A stretch of 59,707 nucleotides of DNA from Actinomycetota bacterium (GCA_019347575.1 JAHWKY010000031.1:1-59707), one strand, 5' to 3'; numbered from the stretch's first letter, positions 22,361-32,022 are shown. Numbers and translations: made by a program. Notes: a model not told the origin generated them from the sequence alone.

Positions 22361-24612
22361 GCGAGATCACCGCCCCAGCCTTCCCCGACGACGAGCAGCT
22401 CGACGAGCCCCGAGCGCGCGAGCTCGCCACCGAGCTGGGTCTCGCCTCCGACGAGTTCGACGCCATCGTCACCACGCTAGGTCGGCTGCCGTCCGTCGCC
22501 GAGCTCGGCATGTACTCGGTCATGTGGTCCGAGCACTGCTCCTACAAGTCCTCCAAGGTCCACCTCGGGGGACTGCCCACCGAGGGGCCGCAGGTCCTCG
22601 TCGGACCGGGTGAGAACGCCGGCGTGGTCGACGTCGGTGACGGCCTCGCCGTCACGTTCAAGCTCGAGTCCCACAACCACCCCAGCTACGTCGAGCCCTA
22701 CCAGGGCGCCGCGACCGGCGTCGGGGGGATCATCCGTGACATCCTCACCATGGGAGCACGCCCCATCGCGGTGATGGATCCGCTCCGCTTCGGCCTGCCC
22801 GCGGACCCTCAGCAGCGCCACCTGATCGATGGGGTCGTGCGTGGCGTCGGTGGCTACGGCAACTGCGTCGGCGTCGCCAACATCGGCGGCGAGGTCGCCT
22901 TCGACGACTGCTACGCGGGCAACCCCCTCGTCAACGTGCTGTGCATCGGCGTGCTGCCGCAGGACCGGCTTCAGCTCGCCAAGGCCGAGCGCCCCGGCGA
23001 CGTCGCCGTGCTCCTGGGCTCGGCGACCGGTCGCGACGGCATCGGCGGCGCCTCGGTGCTGGCGTCGGCCGAGTTCAGCGCCGAGGGCGAGGACAAGCGC
23101 CCCAGCGTGCAGGTCGGCGACCCGTTCGCCGAGAAGCTACTCATCGAGTGCTGCCTCGAGCTATACGACCGCGATCTGCTCTCCGGCATCCAGGACATGG
23201 GCGCCGCGGGCATCGCGTGCTCGACCGCAGAGATGGCGTCGAAGGCCGACCTGGGCATGCGCGTCGATCTCGACGCCGTGCACCTGCGCGAGCCCGACAT
23301 GGAGTCGTGGGAGATCCTCTGCTCCGAGTCCCAGGAGCGCATGCTCGCGCTCGTCTCCCCCGATCACCTCGACGAGGTGCTGTCCATCGCCGACAAGTGG
23401 GGCGTGCCCGCATCGGTGATCGGCGAGGTCGTCGGCGGCGACCGGCTGCTGCTCGAACGCCGCGGCGAGGTCGTCGGGGACGCACCGGCCAGGTCCCTCG
23501 CTGACGAGGGTCCCACGTACCACCGGCCGCTCGAACGCCCCGCCCACCTCGACGGCTACACGGCCACCGATGCGGAGGCGCTCTCGCTGCCCGACGAACT
23601 CGAGGCGTTCGTGCTGCGGTTCCTCGCGAGTCCCAACATCGCATCGCGCCGCTGGGTCTTCGAGCAGTACGACGCGCTTGTGGGATCGGGGACCGTCCTG
23701 CCGCCCGGAGCCGCGGACGCCGGCGTCGTGCGGTTGCCCGGATCGCGGCGGGGGGTGGCGTGCGCCACCGACGGCAACGGGCGCTGGTGCGAGCTCGATC
23801 CACGCGAGGGCACCCGCCGGGTCGTGGCGGAGGCCTACCGCAACGTCGCTTGCACCGGCGCCCGCCCGCTGGCGACCACGAACTGCCTCAACTTCGGCAA
23901 CCCCGAGCGTCCCGAGATCATGTGGCAGTTCGCCGAGGCCGTCGCCGGGCTCGGCGAGGCTTGCGCCGAGCTCGGCATCCCCGTCACCGGCGGCAACGTC
24001 AGCTTCTACAACGAGACCGCCGGCCAGGCCATCCACCCCACACCCGTGGTCGGCGTGATCGGCGTGATCGACGACGTCGCTCAGGCGGTGCCGCTGGCGT
24101 TCCAACGGGAGGCCGACGTCCTGATCGAGCTCGGCCCGGCGGCGGCTGCCGGACTGGCGGGCAGCGAGTTCCAGCGCGTCTCCGGCGCCCCGCTCGGTGG
24201 CCGCATCGCCCCCGTCGATCTGGCGGCCGAGGAGCGCCTCGCGGGCGTGCTGCTCGACCTCGCCCGTCACGGCACGAGCCGGAGCGCGCACGACGTGTCG
24301 ACCGGCGGGATGCTCACGACACTCGCCGAGTCCGCCGTCGCCGGTGGCGTGGGCGTCGCCTACGAGTCGCCTGCCGTCGCGACCACCCAGGCGCTGTTCG
24401 GCGAGTCGCCCGGCCGCGTGCTCCTGACCGTGTCCGCCGACGCCGTCGGTGACGTGCTCGACCGCTGCGCCGCGGCGGGGGTCGGAGCGCGCGTCGCCGG
24501 GACCGTGGGCGGTGACCGGTTCCGGGTGGACGGTCTGCTCGACCTGCCACTGAACGCGGTGCGGGAGGCGCTGGAAGGCGGGCTCGCAGCCGCCGTGGAC
24601 CCCCCTGCCTGA
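22357..24612 (+). CDS. purL: Phosphoribosylformylglycinamidine synthase subunit PurL
   Basis: 751 residues, the small-type PurL that works with PurS and PurQ. Motifs include MWSEHCSYKSSK, LESHNHPSYVEPYQGAATG, GARPIAVMDPLRFG and, in the second half, NCLNFGNPERPEIMWQF and VTGGNVSFYNET. It contains the FGAR- and ATP-binding AIRS-like domains in duplicate. It begins at a GTG overlapping the purQ stop. After purL there is a gap of about 380 bp before purF, holding one possible small gene. Confidence 0.97.
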   Translation: MSEITAPAFPDDEQLDEPRARELATELGLASDEFDAIVTTLGRLPSVAELGMYSVMWSEHCSYKSSKVHLGGLPTEGPQVLVGPGENAGVVDVGDGLAVTFKLESHNHPSYVEPYQGAATGVGGIIRDILTMGARPIAVMDPLRFGLPADPQQRHLIDGVVRGVGGYGNCVGVANIGGEVAFDDCYAGNPLVNVLCIGVLPQDRLQLAKAERPGDVAVLLGSATGRDGIGGASVLASAEFSAEGEDKRPSVQVGDPFAEKLLIECCLELYDRDLLSGIQDMGAAGIACSTAEMASKADLGMRVDLDAVHLREPDMESWEILCSESQERMLALVSPDHLDEVLSIADKWGVPASVIGEVVGGDRLLLERRGEVVGDAPARSLADEGPTYHRPLERPAHLDGYTATDAEALSLPDELEAFVLRFLASPNIASRRWVFEQYDALVGSGTVLPPGAADAGVVRLPGSRRGVACATDGNGRWCELDPREGTRRVVAEAYRNVACTGARPLATTNCLNFGNPERPEIMWQFAEAVAGLGEACAELGIPVTGGNVSFYNETAGQAIHPTPVVGVIGVIDDVAQAVPLAFQREADVLIELGPAAAAGLAGSEFQRVSGAPLGGRIAPVDLAAEERLAGVLLDLARHGTSRSAHDVSTGGMLTTLAESAVAGGVGVAYESPAVATTQALFGESPGRVLLTVSADAVGDVLDRCAAAGVGARVAGTVGGDRFRVDGLLDLPLNAVREALEGGLAAAVDPPA

Positions 24613-24743
24613 CCGCCGGGCGTCCGGTCGGCCGGGGTGGGGAGTGGAACTCCCACACCGCGACCGGTCACACTCCGCCCGGAGCCGGTGAGTGCGCGGG
24701 GGCGCCCCCACCCGACCTGTCCCCTCCGATCCAGGAAACGATC

Positions 24744-24923
24744 GTGCCTCTCGTCCGTACCGCTCGCCGGGTCCTCTGCGGTGTCCGTGAGGCGACCCGA
24801 GCGCCAAGAGCCCACGCTCGTGCCGACGCCGCCCGCGCCGCCGCCGAGGACTTCCTGAGGCAGCGCGCTGACGAGGCTCGCGCCTCGCTCGAACACCGCC
24901 ACGCAGATCGCGACGCGGACTGA
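24744..24923 (+). CDS. Possible small basic Ala/Arg-rich protein (59 aa)
   Basis: A short frame between purL and purF starting at GTG 24744 with AGGA eight bases upstream. The codons show the genome's G/C third-position bias. The product is alanine- and arginine-rich (AHARADAARAAAEDFLRQRADEARASL in outline) and should form one long charged helix. No family is recognised. It could be a small regulatory or structural protein, or a chance frame in GC-rich DNA. Confidence 0.4.
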   Translation: MPLVRTARRVLCGVREATRAPRAHARADAARAAAEDFLRQRADEARASLEHRHADRDAD

Positions 24924-24989
24924 TCGCCAACGCTGCGGTCGACCGGGCGCCCCGTACACTCGGGCCGTCGCCTCGACCCGGAGCCGCTC

Positions 24990-26501
24990 GTGTCGCCGTT
25001 CCCCGGCGTCTCACCGGAGCCCGACCCTCCCGACCACGACCTGCGGTACGACGACTCGCCCCGCGATGAGTGCGGTGTGTTCGGGGTCTACGCGCCCGGC
25101 GAGGACGTGGCTCGGCTGACCTTCTACGGGCTGTTCGCGCTGCAGCACCGCGGCCAGGAATCCGCGGGCATCGCGGTCTCGGACGGCAGCGGGATCGTCG
25201 TCCACAAGGACATGGGCCTGGTCAACCAGGTCTTCAGCGAGACCAGCCTCGCGGCGCTCCAGGGGCACGTCGCGATCGGCCACACGCGCTACTCGACGAC
25301 CGGCTCCTCCAGCTGGGACAACGCCCAGCCGCAGTACCGCGAGACCCCGGCCGGCGGGGGTGTCGCGCTCGGCCACAACGGCAACCTCGTCAACACCGCC
25401 GATCTCGCGCGTCGGCTCGACGTCGCCCCGACCAACGACTCCGAGCTGATGACCGCCCTGCTGGCGCGCGAGGTGGACGTCTCGCTCGACGAGGCCATCG
25501 CGCGCATCGCCCCGACGTTCGTCGGGGCGTACTCGGTCGTGGTCATGGACGAGGATCGGCTCTACGCGTTCCGTGACCCTCACGGCGTGCGCCCGCTCGT
25601 GATCGGTCGGCTCCCGCGGGGCGGCTGGGTCGTCGCGTCGGAGACCTCCGCACTCGAGATCGTCGGGGCGCACTACGTCCGCGACGTCGAGCCGGGCGAG
25701 GTCGTGGCCATCGACGAGCGTGGGCTGCACGCGCGCTCGTTCGCCGAGCCCCGACCGAACTTCTGCCTGTTCGAGTGGGTCTACCTCGCCCGCCCCGACC
25801 ACCGCCAGGACGGCACGAGCGTCTACGCGAGCCGTCGTGAGATGGGTCGCGTCCTGGCACGCGAAGCGCCGGTCGAGGCCGACCTGGTCATCCCCGTCCC
25901 CGACAGCGGGACCGCGGCCGCCGCCGGCTACGCCGAGGAAGCCGGGCTGCCCTACGCCGAGGGACTCGTCAAGAACCGCTACGTCGGCCGCACCTTCATC
26001 CAACCGACCCAGTCGCTACGCCAGCTCGGCATCCGACTGAAGCTGTCGCCCGTGCGCGAGGTGATCGACGGGCGCAGACTGGTGGTCGTGGACGACTCGA
26101 TCGTCCGCGGGAACACCTCGCGTCAGCTCGTGCGCATGCTGCGCGAGGCCGGGGCGGAGCGCATCCACATGCGCATCACCAGCCCCCCGATCCTGAACCC
26201 CTGCTACTACGGCATCGACATGGCGACGCGCGCCCAGCTCGTCGCCTCCGACCTCACCGTCGACGAGGTATGCGAGTTCATCGGGGCGGACTCGCTCCAC
26301 TACGTCAGCCTCGACGGCCTCATCGGGGCGACGCCGACGCCTCGCGAACGTCTCTGCCGGGCCTGCTTCGACGGTGAGTACCCCATCGCCGTACCGGGTG
26401 AGCACGCCGCGTTCGCGGCCGAGGGCCTGTCCGAGTCGCCGGTCGAACTCGAGGAGCGCCGCCTCGCCGATGCGCGTGAGGGACGACCCGTCGAGGAGTG
26501 A
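24990..26501 (+). CDS. purF: Amidophosphoribosyltransferase
   Basis: 503 residues. It catalyses the first committed step of purine synthesis, from PRPP and glutamine to phosphoribosylamine. The catalytic cysteine is in DECGVFGVY after a propeptide of about 28 residues that should be cleaved. LQHRGQESAG and HNGNLVN belong to the glutaminase domain, and VVVDDSIVRGNTS is the PRPP loop. Cysteines in LNPCYYGIDMA and RACFDGEYP match the iron-sulfur-containing type of PurF known from Bacillus. The GTG at 24990 is the start. Confidence 0.96.
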   Translation: MSPFPGVSPEPDPPDHDLRYDDSPRDECGVFGVYAPGEDVARLTFYGLFALQHRGQESAGIAVSDGSGIVVHKDMGLVNQVFSETSLAALQGHVAIGHTRYSTTGSSSWDNAQPQYRETPAGGGVALGHNGNLVNTADLARRLDVAPTNDSELMTALLAREVDVSLDEAIARIAPTFVGAYSVVVMDEDRLYAFRDPHGVRPLVIGRLPRGGWVVASETSALEIVGAHYVRDVEPGEVVAIDERGLHARSFAEPRPNFCLFEWVYLARPDHRQDGTSVYASRREMGRVLAREAPVEADLVIPVPDSGTAAAAGYAEEAGLPYAEGLVKNRYVGRTFIQPTQSLRQLGIRLKLSPVREVIDGRRLVVVDDSIVRGNTSRQLVRMLREAGAERIHMRITSPPILNPCYYGIDMATRAQLVASDLTVDEVCEFIGADSLHYVSLDGLIGATPTPRERLCRACFDGEYPIAVPGEHAAFAAEGLSESPVELEERRLADAREGRPVEE

Positions 26502-26562
26502 GCCGCTCGCATCGGCGGCCGCACCCGTCCGCGTCCGTCCCGCTCGGCGTCGCGGTCGCGGG

Positions 26563-27387
26563 TCAGCCTCCGGGCGTCCCGATGTGGAACATCTGCTGGC
26601 CGCCGGTCGCGACGAGGCGGCCGTCCTGGGTCCACACCGACCCGTAGCCGCCGAGGACACCACCGATCCCCACGGGAGATTCGGTGGACGACAGCAGCCA
26701 CTCGGCGTCGTTGGCCGGATGGTGGAAGCGCACGGCGAGGTCCATGCTCGGTGCCGCGAGGTAGGGCCCTTCGTGCGCCATCGCCGCCGCCGGAGTCACG
26801 AACGTATCGATGAGGATCAGGGCACGGGCCGCGTCCACGAACGGATCATCGAACGTGGCGCGGGGACGGAACCGCAGCCACGTCCGGTACAGCGGGTGCA
26901 TGATCGGGCGCTCGTCCCAGCGGCCCGTCCACGAGACGGGTCGGCTCTCCACGTTGTGCCAGAACGGGAACGGGGCGTCCTCGCCCTCGTGGATCTCCTC
27001 GGCCGATCGCACCGCCAGCGGCTCGGGTACGTCGGGCATCTGGGCCGCGTCGTGGCTCAGGTCGCTCGGGGACGTCACGATCCACGTCATCGCGTCGAGC
27101 ACCGACGTGCCGTGCTGCGTCACCGTCACTCGTGACGAGTGCGTACGCCGGGTGCGCCGCAGCGTGGTGACCTCGAGCTCGATCGTCTCGCCGGAGGTCG
27201 GCGGCGTGAGGTAGTGGCAGTAGTAGGCCGCCGGACGTGGCAGATCGGTCTCCGCCGCTGCGGCACGCAGGACGATGGCCGACAGGTAGCCACCGTTCGG
27301 CGTCGCGAAGTCCCAGTCCGGCGACAGCTTCGCCGTGTAGCGGCCGTCGCCACCCACGATGGTCGTGTCGTGCTCGAGGTCCCCCAC
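26563..27387 (-). CDS. Acyl-CoA thioesterase-like double hot-dog protein
   Basis: 274 residues from the GTG at 27387, whose ribosome site (GGAGGGG) is very strong. The layout is that of TesB-like thioesterases with two hot-dog halves: the first has LSPDWDFATPNGGYLSAIVLRAAA and CHYLTPPTSGETIEL, and the second MDLAVRFHHPANDAEWLLSS and VWTQDGRLVATGGQQMF. Such proteins cleave acyl-CoA esters. The true substrate is unknown. It is divergent from purM with 76 bp between the starts, which must hold both promoters. Confidence 0.82.
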   Translation of the reverse strand: MGDLEHDTTIVGGDGRYTAKLSPDWDFATPNGGYLSAIVLRAAAAETDLPRPAAYYCHYLTPPTSGETIELEVTTLRRTRRTHSSRVTVTQHGTSVLDAMTWIVTSPSDLSHDAAQMPDVPEPLAVRSAEEIHEGEDAPFPFWHNVESRPVSWTGRWDERPIMHPLYRTWLRFRPRATFDDPFVDAARALILIDTFVTPAAAMAHEGPYLAAPSMDLAVRFHHPANDAEWLLSSTESPVGIGGVLGGYGSVWTQDGRLVATGGQQMFHIGTPGG

Positions 27388-27463
27388 GAAGTCCCCTCCC
27401 CCCGGCTCATCTGGTCGCCACCCTGGGACGGTAGCTTCACGACGTCCCGGCAGCAGGAGCACG

Positions 27464-28486
27464 GTGAGCGACGAGCCACTCACCTACGCCGACGCAGGTG
27501 TCGACCTCGACGCGGCGGAGCGGTCGGTCGAGCTGATCCGCGACGCGGTCGCGGGTGCCCAGCGCCCCGAGGTCCTCGGGAGCATCGGCGGGTTCGGGGG
27601 CCTCTTCGCACTCGACCTGACGCGCTACCGCGAGCCGGTCCTGGTCAGCTCGTCGGACGGCGTCGGCACGAAGGTCGACCTCGCGCGACGGCTTGGCCGC
27701 TACGACACCATCGGACAGGATCTGGTGGGCATGGTGGTCGACGACCTCGTCGTGACCGGCGCAGAGCCGCTCTTCATGAACGACTACCTCGTCGTCGGAC
27801 GGCTCGATCCATCGCGCGTTGCCGCCATCGTGCGGGGCGTGGCCGACGGCTGTGAGCTCGCCGGCTGTGCCCTCGTGGGTGGTGAGACCGCCGAGCACCC
27901 GGGACTGCTCGAGCCCGACGAGTTCGACCTCGCCGGCTTCGGTGTCGGCATCGTCGACCGTGACGCGATCCTCGGTCCGGACCGGGTGAGCGTCGGCGAC
28001 GCGATCGTCGGACTCGCGTCCAGCGGCGTCCACGCCAACGGCTTCAGCCTCGTGCGACGCATCATCGAGGACCTCGACCTCGCCGATCCGCACGGCATGA
28101 GGCGTCCACTCGGGGATGTCCTGCTCGAACCGACACGGATCTACGCGCGCGACTGCCTCGCGCTGATGGAGGCGCTGCCCGTCCACGCGCTGTGCCACAT
28201 CACCGGCGGGGGGCTGCCCGGGAACCTGCCGCGCGTGCTGCCCGAGGGGGTCGGGGCGGTGATCGACACCACCGCGTGGCCGCGCCCCGACGTGTTCGCC
28301 TTCCTCGGCGAACGCGGCCACGTACCCGACGACGAGATGTGGCGCACGTTCAACATGGGGGTCGGCATGGCCGCGATCGTGCCGGCCGACCGCGCCGACG
28401 ACGCGTGTGATCTCCTCATCGACCGCGACTGCCCGGCGTGGCGGATCGGCGAGGTGACCGCCGAAGCAGGGGTCAGCCTGGGGTAG
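27464..28486 (+). CDS. purM: Phosphoribosylformylglycinamidine cyclo-ligase
   Basis: 340 residues. It closes the imidazole ring, making AIR from FGAM with ATP. The motifs are YADAGVDLDAAERSVELI at the start, LVSSSDGVGTKVDLA, GQDLVGMVVDDLVVTGAEPLFMNDYL, LVGGETAEHPG and HITGGGLPGNLPRVLP. The GTG at 27464 has AGGAG five bases upstream. It is the last pur gene in the window and is followed by a strong hairpin. Confidence 0.96.
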   Translation: MSDEPLTYADAGVDLDAAERSVELIRDAVAGAQRPEVLGSIGGFGGLFALDLTRYREPVLVSSSDGVGTKVDLARRLGRYDTIGQDLVGMVVDDLVVTGAEPLFMNDYLVVGRLDPSRVAAIVRGVADGCELAGCALVGGETAEHPGLLEPDEFDLAGFGVGIVDRDAILGPDRVSVGDAIVGLASSGVHANGFSLVRRIIEDLDLADPHGMRRPLGDVLLEPTRIYARDCLALMEALPVHALCHITGGGLPGNLPRVLPEGVGAVIDTTAWPRPDVFAFLGERGHVPDDEMWRTFNMGVGMAAIVPADRADDACDLLIDRDCPAWRIGEVTAEAGVSLG

Positions 28487-28504
28487 ACGCGTGCGCCATA
28501 TCCC

Positions 28505-28568
28505 GGAAACCACCGCCACACGCGGGTTCCTCGGAACCCGCGAGGAACCCGCGTCTGCGGTGGTTTCC
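28505..28568. terminator. Large hairpin between convergent genes
   Basis: A near-perfect stem of 12 bp (GGAAACCACCGC with GCGGTGGTTTCC) plus 14 bp (ACGCGGGTTCCTCG with CGAGGAACCCGCGT), separated by a small internal loop and capped by 7 bases. It lies between the convergent purM and amino acid dehydrogenase genes and could stop transcription from both sides. There is no T run, as is usual for many actinobacterial terminators. Confidence 0.75.
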
Positions 28569-28605
28569 TCAAGGCACGTTGGCGGTCCCCGCGGGGCGAA
28601 CGCGA

Positions 28606-29679
28606 CTACGCCCGCCACAGCCTCCGCAGGCCGCCGACCTGCGCCATGCGCCGTTCCGCGACACGCTCGGCGGCGACCTCGGTGTTGACGCCGTGCTCGT
28701 CGGCCAGGTGGAAGATCTCGCGCAGCGTCACGCCGATGTGCTCGGCCTTCGCCAGGGACCGGTCGGGGTTGTAGCCCGCGGGGTTGAGCTCATCCGAGAC
28801 GTTGATGAGCCCGCCGGCGTTCACGACGTAGTCCGGGGCGTACAGGATCCCGCGGTGGCGGAGCCGCTCGGCATCGGCGAGCGGCTCGCTCAACTGGTTG
28901 TTGGCCCCACCGCACACCGCATCGACCTGTAGCTCGGGGATCGTGGCCTCGTTGAGCACCGCCCCGAGCGCGTTGGGCGAGAGCACGTCGGCATCCACCG
29001 CGAGGAGGTCGCCGGGGTCGACCACGTCGACGGGGAGGCGGTCCGCCACGCCCTCGATCTTGGAGGTCGATACGTCGGCGACGGTCAGCTTCGCCCCGTC
29101 GTCGATGAGGTGCTCCGCCAGCCGCGCCCCGACCTTGCCCAGGCCCTGGACGGCGACGTGCTTGCCGGCGAGCGTCGGCTGGCCCCAGAGCCGCTCGGCC
29201 ACGGCCTTCATGCCGACGAAGACGCCGTACGCGGTGAGGATCCCCGAGTCGCCGCTGCCGCCATGGACGGTGTCGGCACCGGTCGCCCACCGCGTCTCGC
29301 GCCCGACGATCTCCATGTCCGTGGGGTAGGTACCGACGTCGCAAGCCGTGATGTAGCGTCCGCCGAGGCTGTCGACGAAGCGGCCGTAGGCGCGCAACAG
29401 CGGTTCGGACTTGTCCGTGGCGGGATCGCCGATGATGACGGCCTTGCCCCCGCCGAGGTCGAGACCCGCACAGGCCGCCTTGTAGCTCATCGCCCGGGAG
29501 AGCCGGAGCACGTCGACGAGCGCGTCCTCCTCGGAGTCGTAGGGGTAGAAGCGCGTGCCGCCGAGCGAGGGGCCCAGCCGGGTCGAGTGGATGGCGATGA
29601 TGCAGCGCAGCCCACTGTCGGGGTCGGAGCCGTAGACCACCTGCTCGTGACCGTCGAGGTGCGCGAAGGGGCCGTTCAC
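28606..29679 (-). CDS. Leucine/valine (Glu/Leu/Phe/Val) dehydrogenase
   Basis: 357 residues. It deaminates a branched-chain amino acid with NAD+. IAIHSTRLGPSLGGTRFYPY and the catalytic lysine in CAGLDLGGGKAVIIGDP mark the substrate domain; VAVQGLGKVGARLAEHL is the Rossmann nucleotide site. The length and the short N-terminus fit leucine and valine dehydrogenases, not glutamate dehydrogenase. Which amino acid is preferred is not clear from the sequence. The GTG at 29679 has GGAGAG upstream. It converges on purM and is divergent from the next gene. Confidence 0.9.
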   Translation of the reverse strand: MNGPFAHLDGHEQVVYGSDPDSGLRCIIAIHSTRLGPSLGGTRFYPYDSEEDALVDVLRLSRAMSYKAACAGLDLGGGKAVIIGDPATDKSEPLLRAYGRFVDSLGGRYITACDVGTYPTDMEIVGRETRWATGADTVHGGSGDSGILTAYGVFVGMKAVAERLWGQPTLAGKHVAVQGLGKVGARLAEHLIDDGAKLTVADVSTSKIEGVADRLPVDVVDPGDLLAVDADVLSPNALGAVLNEATIPELQVDAVCGGANNQLSEPLADAERLRHRGILYAPDYVVNAGGLINVSDELNPAGYNPDRSLAKAEHIGVTLREIFHLADEHGVNTEVAAERVAERRMAQVGGLRRLWRA

Positions 29680-29777
29680 GTGCTCTCCAGCAGGGGACCG
29701 GGATGCCGCCAGGGTACCGCCGTGCCGCAGCGTCGAGCCTGGTGAAGGTCGCTGGTCGGCTCCGCTACCGTCTCACC

Positions 29778-30584
29778 ATGGTGCCGCTGGCCTACCTGCG
29801 CGCGTTCGAGCCGCTCGACGAGCTGCCGAACGACGACCGGACACGTTGGCGTGCCTACGTCGATCGTGGTGACGGCATCACCCTCGGGACGGCGCTGCAG
29901 ACCGAGGCACGGGTCGCCGCGGTCCGCGTCCTCACCGGGCGCGACCCCGCGGTCGCCGAGACGGCGCTGGTCCGCCGCGTGAACGGTGACACCTTCATCT
30001 GTCCGATCGACCTCGAGCTCCGCCTCGCCGTGGCGCTCGTCACCTTCCGCGAGATGCTGCCGTCGCAGGTAGCGGACTCGTTCGTCGCCGAGGAGGAGGC
30101 CCGGCGCGCGCTGGACTCCATCGCGTCGGCGGCACGGGCGCCGCACATCCGGGAGGCGTCCTGGTCGGTCCCGTTGCACTGGTTCGTGCTGTTCGATCCC
30201 GACGAGCGCCACTTCGTCGATCCGCCCGAGGCGGCCTCGCCGCGACTGAGCTACCTCACCAGCGCGACGGCGGCCGTCACGCGCCTCGAGCGGGCGATCG
30301 AGCTGGTGGACACGTTCTTCGAGGACGGCGAGGACGTGCTCAACGTGCTCGCGGACCTCGGCGAGTGGCTCGACGACTTCCACCCCGCGTCGATCGTCGA
30401 GCTCGACTACGGCACCGTCGCCGGCCTGGTCCCCAAGCAGGCGCTGGCTGCCGACCGCACCTGCGAGGACCTGTGGCATGCCATCGACCGGTTGGCGGAG
30501 GGCGACCTCATGAGCGCGGCGGCGTTCTACGGGGCGGCACGGAGCCGGTGGGCGCGTCTGGAGCACAAGCAGCAGGCGAGCTGA
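29778..30584 (+). CDS. Conserved actinobacterial protein of unknown function
   Basis: 268 residues starting MVPLAYLRAFEPLDELPNDDRTRW, an opening seen in a widespread actinobacterial family often found beside bldC, as here. No signal peptide or membrane helix is seen. It is rich in acidic residues and helices, with a conserved-looking LHWFVLFDPDERHF in the middle. The ATG at 29778 is chosen because the longer frame begins inside the divergent promoter region. No function is known to me. Confidence 0.72.
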   Translation: MVPLAYLRAFEPLDELPNDDRTRWRAYVDRGDGITLGTALQTEARVAAVRVLTGRDPAVAETALVRRVNGDTFICPIDLELRLAVALVTFREMLPSQVADSFVAEEEARRALDSIASAARAPHIREASWSVPLHWFVLFDPDERHFVDPPEAASPRLSYLTSATAAVTRLERAIELVDTFFEDGEDVLNVLADLGEWLDDFHPASIVELDYGTVAGLVPKQALAADRTCEDLWHAIDRLAEGDLMSAAAFYGAARSRWARLEHKQQAS

Positions 30585-30759
30585 ACGACCGGACCCCCCC
30601 TCGCTGCCCCAGGTGTCTAGTGCGATGGGGCCAGCCGTGATGGTCGTGATGCGCTATAGCGTCCGATGAGTCCCATCTGCACCATGTGGGTGCTGTTCCG
30701 TCCGTGTCGGTGCCGTCCTGCGACGGTGTGCTGGCCGGCCGATCCGACGATGCGAGAAG

Positions 30760-30999
30760 GTGACCCACGTGAGCGAAGAGGTGCGTTCGGACGTCGAGGA
30801 CGACGAGCTGCTGACGCCAGGGGAGGTGGCACGGCGGTTCGGCGTGGACCCCAAGACCGTCACCCGATGGGCCTCAGCCGGCAAGCTCAGCCCACTTCGC
30901 ACGCTCGGCGGCCACCGCCGCTACCGCGCCTCGGAGGTCGACGCGCTACTCGAGCGCAGCGTCCGTGGCGAGACCCCGCAGCGCAACGGTCGCGCCTGA
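30760..30999 (+). CDS. bldC: BldC-like MerR-type DNA-binding regulator
   Basis: 79 residues, with a winged helix-turn-helix of the MerR/BldC kind: LLTPGEVARRFGVDPKTVTRWASAGKL followed by the wing TLGGHRRYRASEVDALL. There is no effector domain. In Streptomyces, BldC controls the timing of development and binds direct repeats cooperatively. Here the organism's life cycle is unknown. The start could be the GTG at 30760 or the one at 30769, which has a better-placed GAAGG. The 175 bp upstream show no gene. Confidence 0.9.
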   Translation: MTHVSEEVRSDVEDDELLTPGEVARRFGVDPKTVTRWASAGKLSPLRTLGGHRRYRASEVDALLERSVRGETPQRNGRA

Positions 31000-31011
31000 A
31001 CCGCGGGGCGG

Positions 31012-32022
31012 TCACGCCGTCGTGAGCCGTTCGAACCGACGGGGCGTGATGTTGCCGCCGGATACGACGACGGCGACGGGACCGTCGACGCCTTCGTGCT
31101 CCAGGAGCGCCCCGAGCGCGCACGCCCCGCTGGGCTCCACCTGCAGGCCCAACGTGGAGTGGATGAGCCGCATCGCCGCGACGATGGCCATGTCGGTGAC
31201 ACCGAGCGCCCCCTCGGCCCGGTGCAAGAGCACCCGCAGCGGCCGCTCTCCGATCGCCGTCGTCTGCTGACCGTCCGCGATCGTCCGCGGCACCGGCACG
31301 GTCACCGACCGGCCGGTCCGTAGTGCCTGGCGAGCGGACGTGCGCTGCTCTGGCTCGGCCCCCAGGACGGTCACGTCGGGCGGCGTCGCCAAGCTGCACC
31401 CGGCGAGCAGTCCCCCACCGCCCATCGGGGCGATGAGCGTCGCGATGTCAACGTCCGTGTCGGCGAACAGCTCGAGGGCGATGGTCCCCTGACCCGCGAT
31501 CGTGGGATCGTGGTCGTAGGGCGGGATGAGCGTCGCCCCGCGTTCCTCCGCGAGCTGGGCGCCGAGCTCCTCACGGTCCTCGGCGTAGCGATCGTAGGTC
31601 AGCACCTGGGCGCCGTGACGTCGGGTCGCGGCGACCTTCTCCGGCGGGGCGTCGTGCGGCATCAGGATCGCCGCCGGCACACCGAAGCTCGCGGCGGCGA
31701 TCGCCACCCCCTGGGCGTGGTTGCCCGACGAGTACGCGAAGACGCCGCGTGCACGAGCTTGCCCGTCCAGGACCGCGATGGCGTTGTAGGCGCCCCGCAG
31801 CTTGAACGACCCGCCGCGTTGCAGGTTCTCGGCCTTGAGCAACACGGGCACACCGGCTAAGCGGTCGATGCCGTCCGAGCGCAACAGCGGAGTACGGCGC
31901 GTGACCCCCTCCAGTCGCGTGGCCGCAACCTCGACGTCGGCTCGCGTGAGGCCGTCGTGAGCTGGGCTCAGACGTCGCCCACCTGATCGCGGACGTCGTC
32001 GGCGAACGCACGGCCGAACCAT
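31012..32022 (-). CDS. Threonine dehydratase / serine racemase-like PLP enzyme
   Basis: About 336 residues of fold-type II PLP enzyme. The PLP lysine is in GGSFKLRGAYNA, the phosphate-binding loop is MGGGGLLAG, and YSSGNHAQGVAIAA is typical of threonine ammonia-lyases. There is no C-terminal ACT domain, so it is the short, catabolic or serine-racemase-like type, without isoleucine feedback. The start is uncertain: the ATG at 32022 overlaps the upstream gene by 55 bp, while a shorter non-ATG start near 31976 would fit the usual N-terminus better. Confidence 0.87.
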   Translation of the reverse strand: MVRPCVRRRRPRSGGRRLSPAHDGLTRADVEVAATRLEGVTRRTPLLRSDGIDRLAGVPVLLKAENLQRGGSFKLRGAYNAIAVLDGQARARGVFAYSSGNHAQGVAIAAASFGVPAAILMPHDAPPEKVAATRRHGAQVLTYDRYAEDREELGAQLAEERGATLIPPYDHDPTIAGQGTIALELFADTDVDIATLIAPMGGGGLLAGCSLATPPDVTVLGAEPEQRTSARQALRTGRSVTVPVPRTIADGQQTTAIGERPLRVLLHRAEGALGVTDMAIVAAMRLIHSTLGLQVEPSGACALGALLEHEGVDGPVAVVVSGGNITPRRFERLTTA

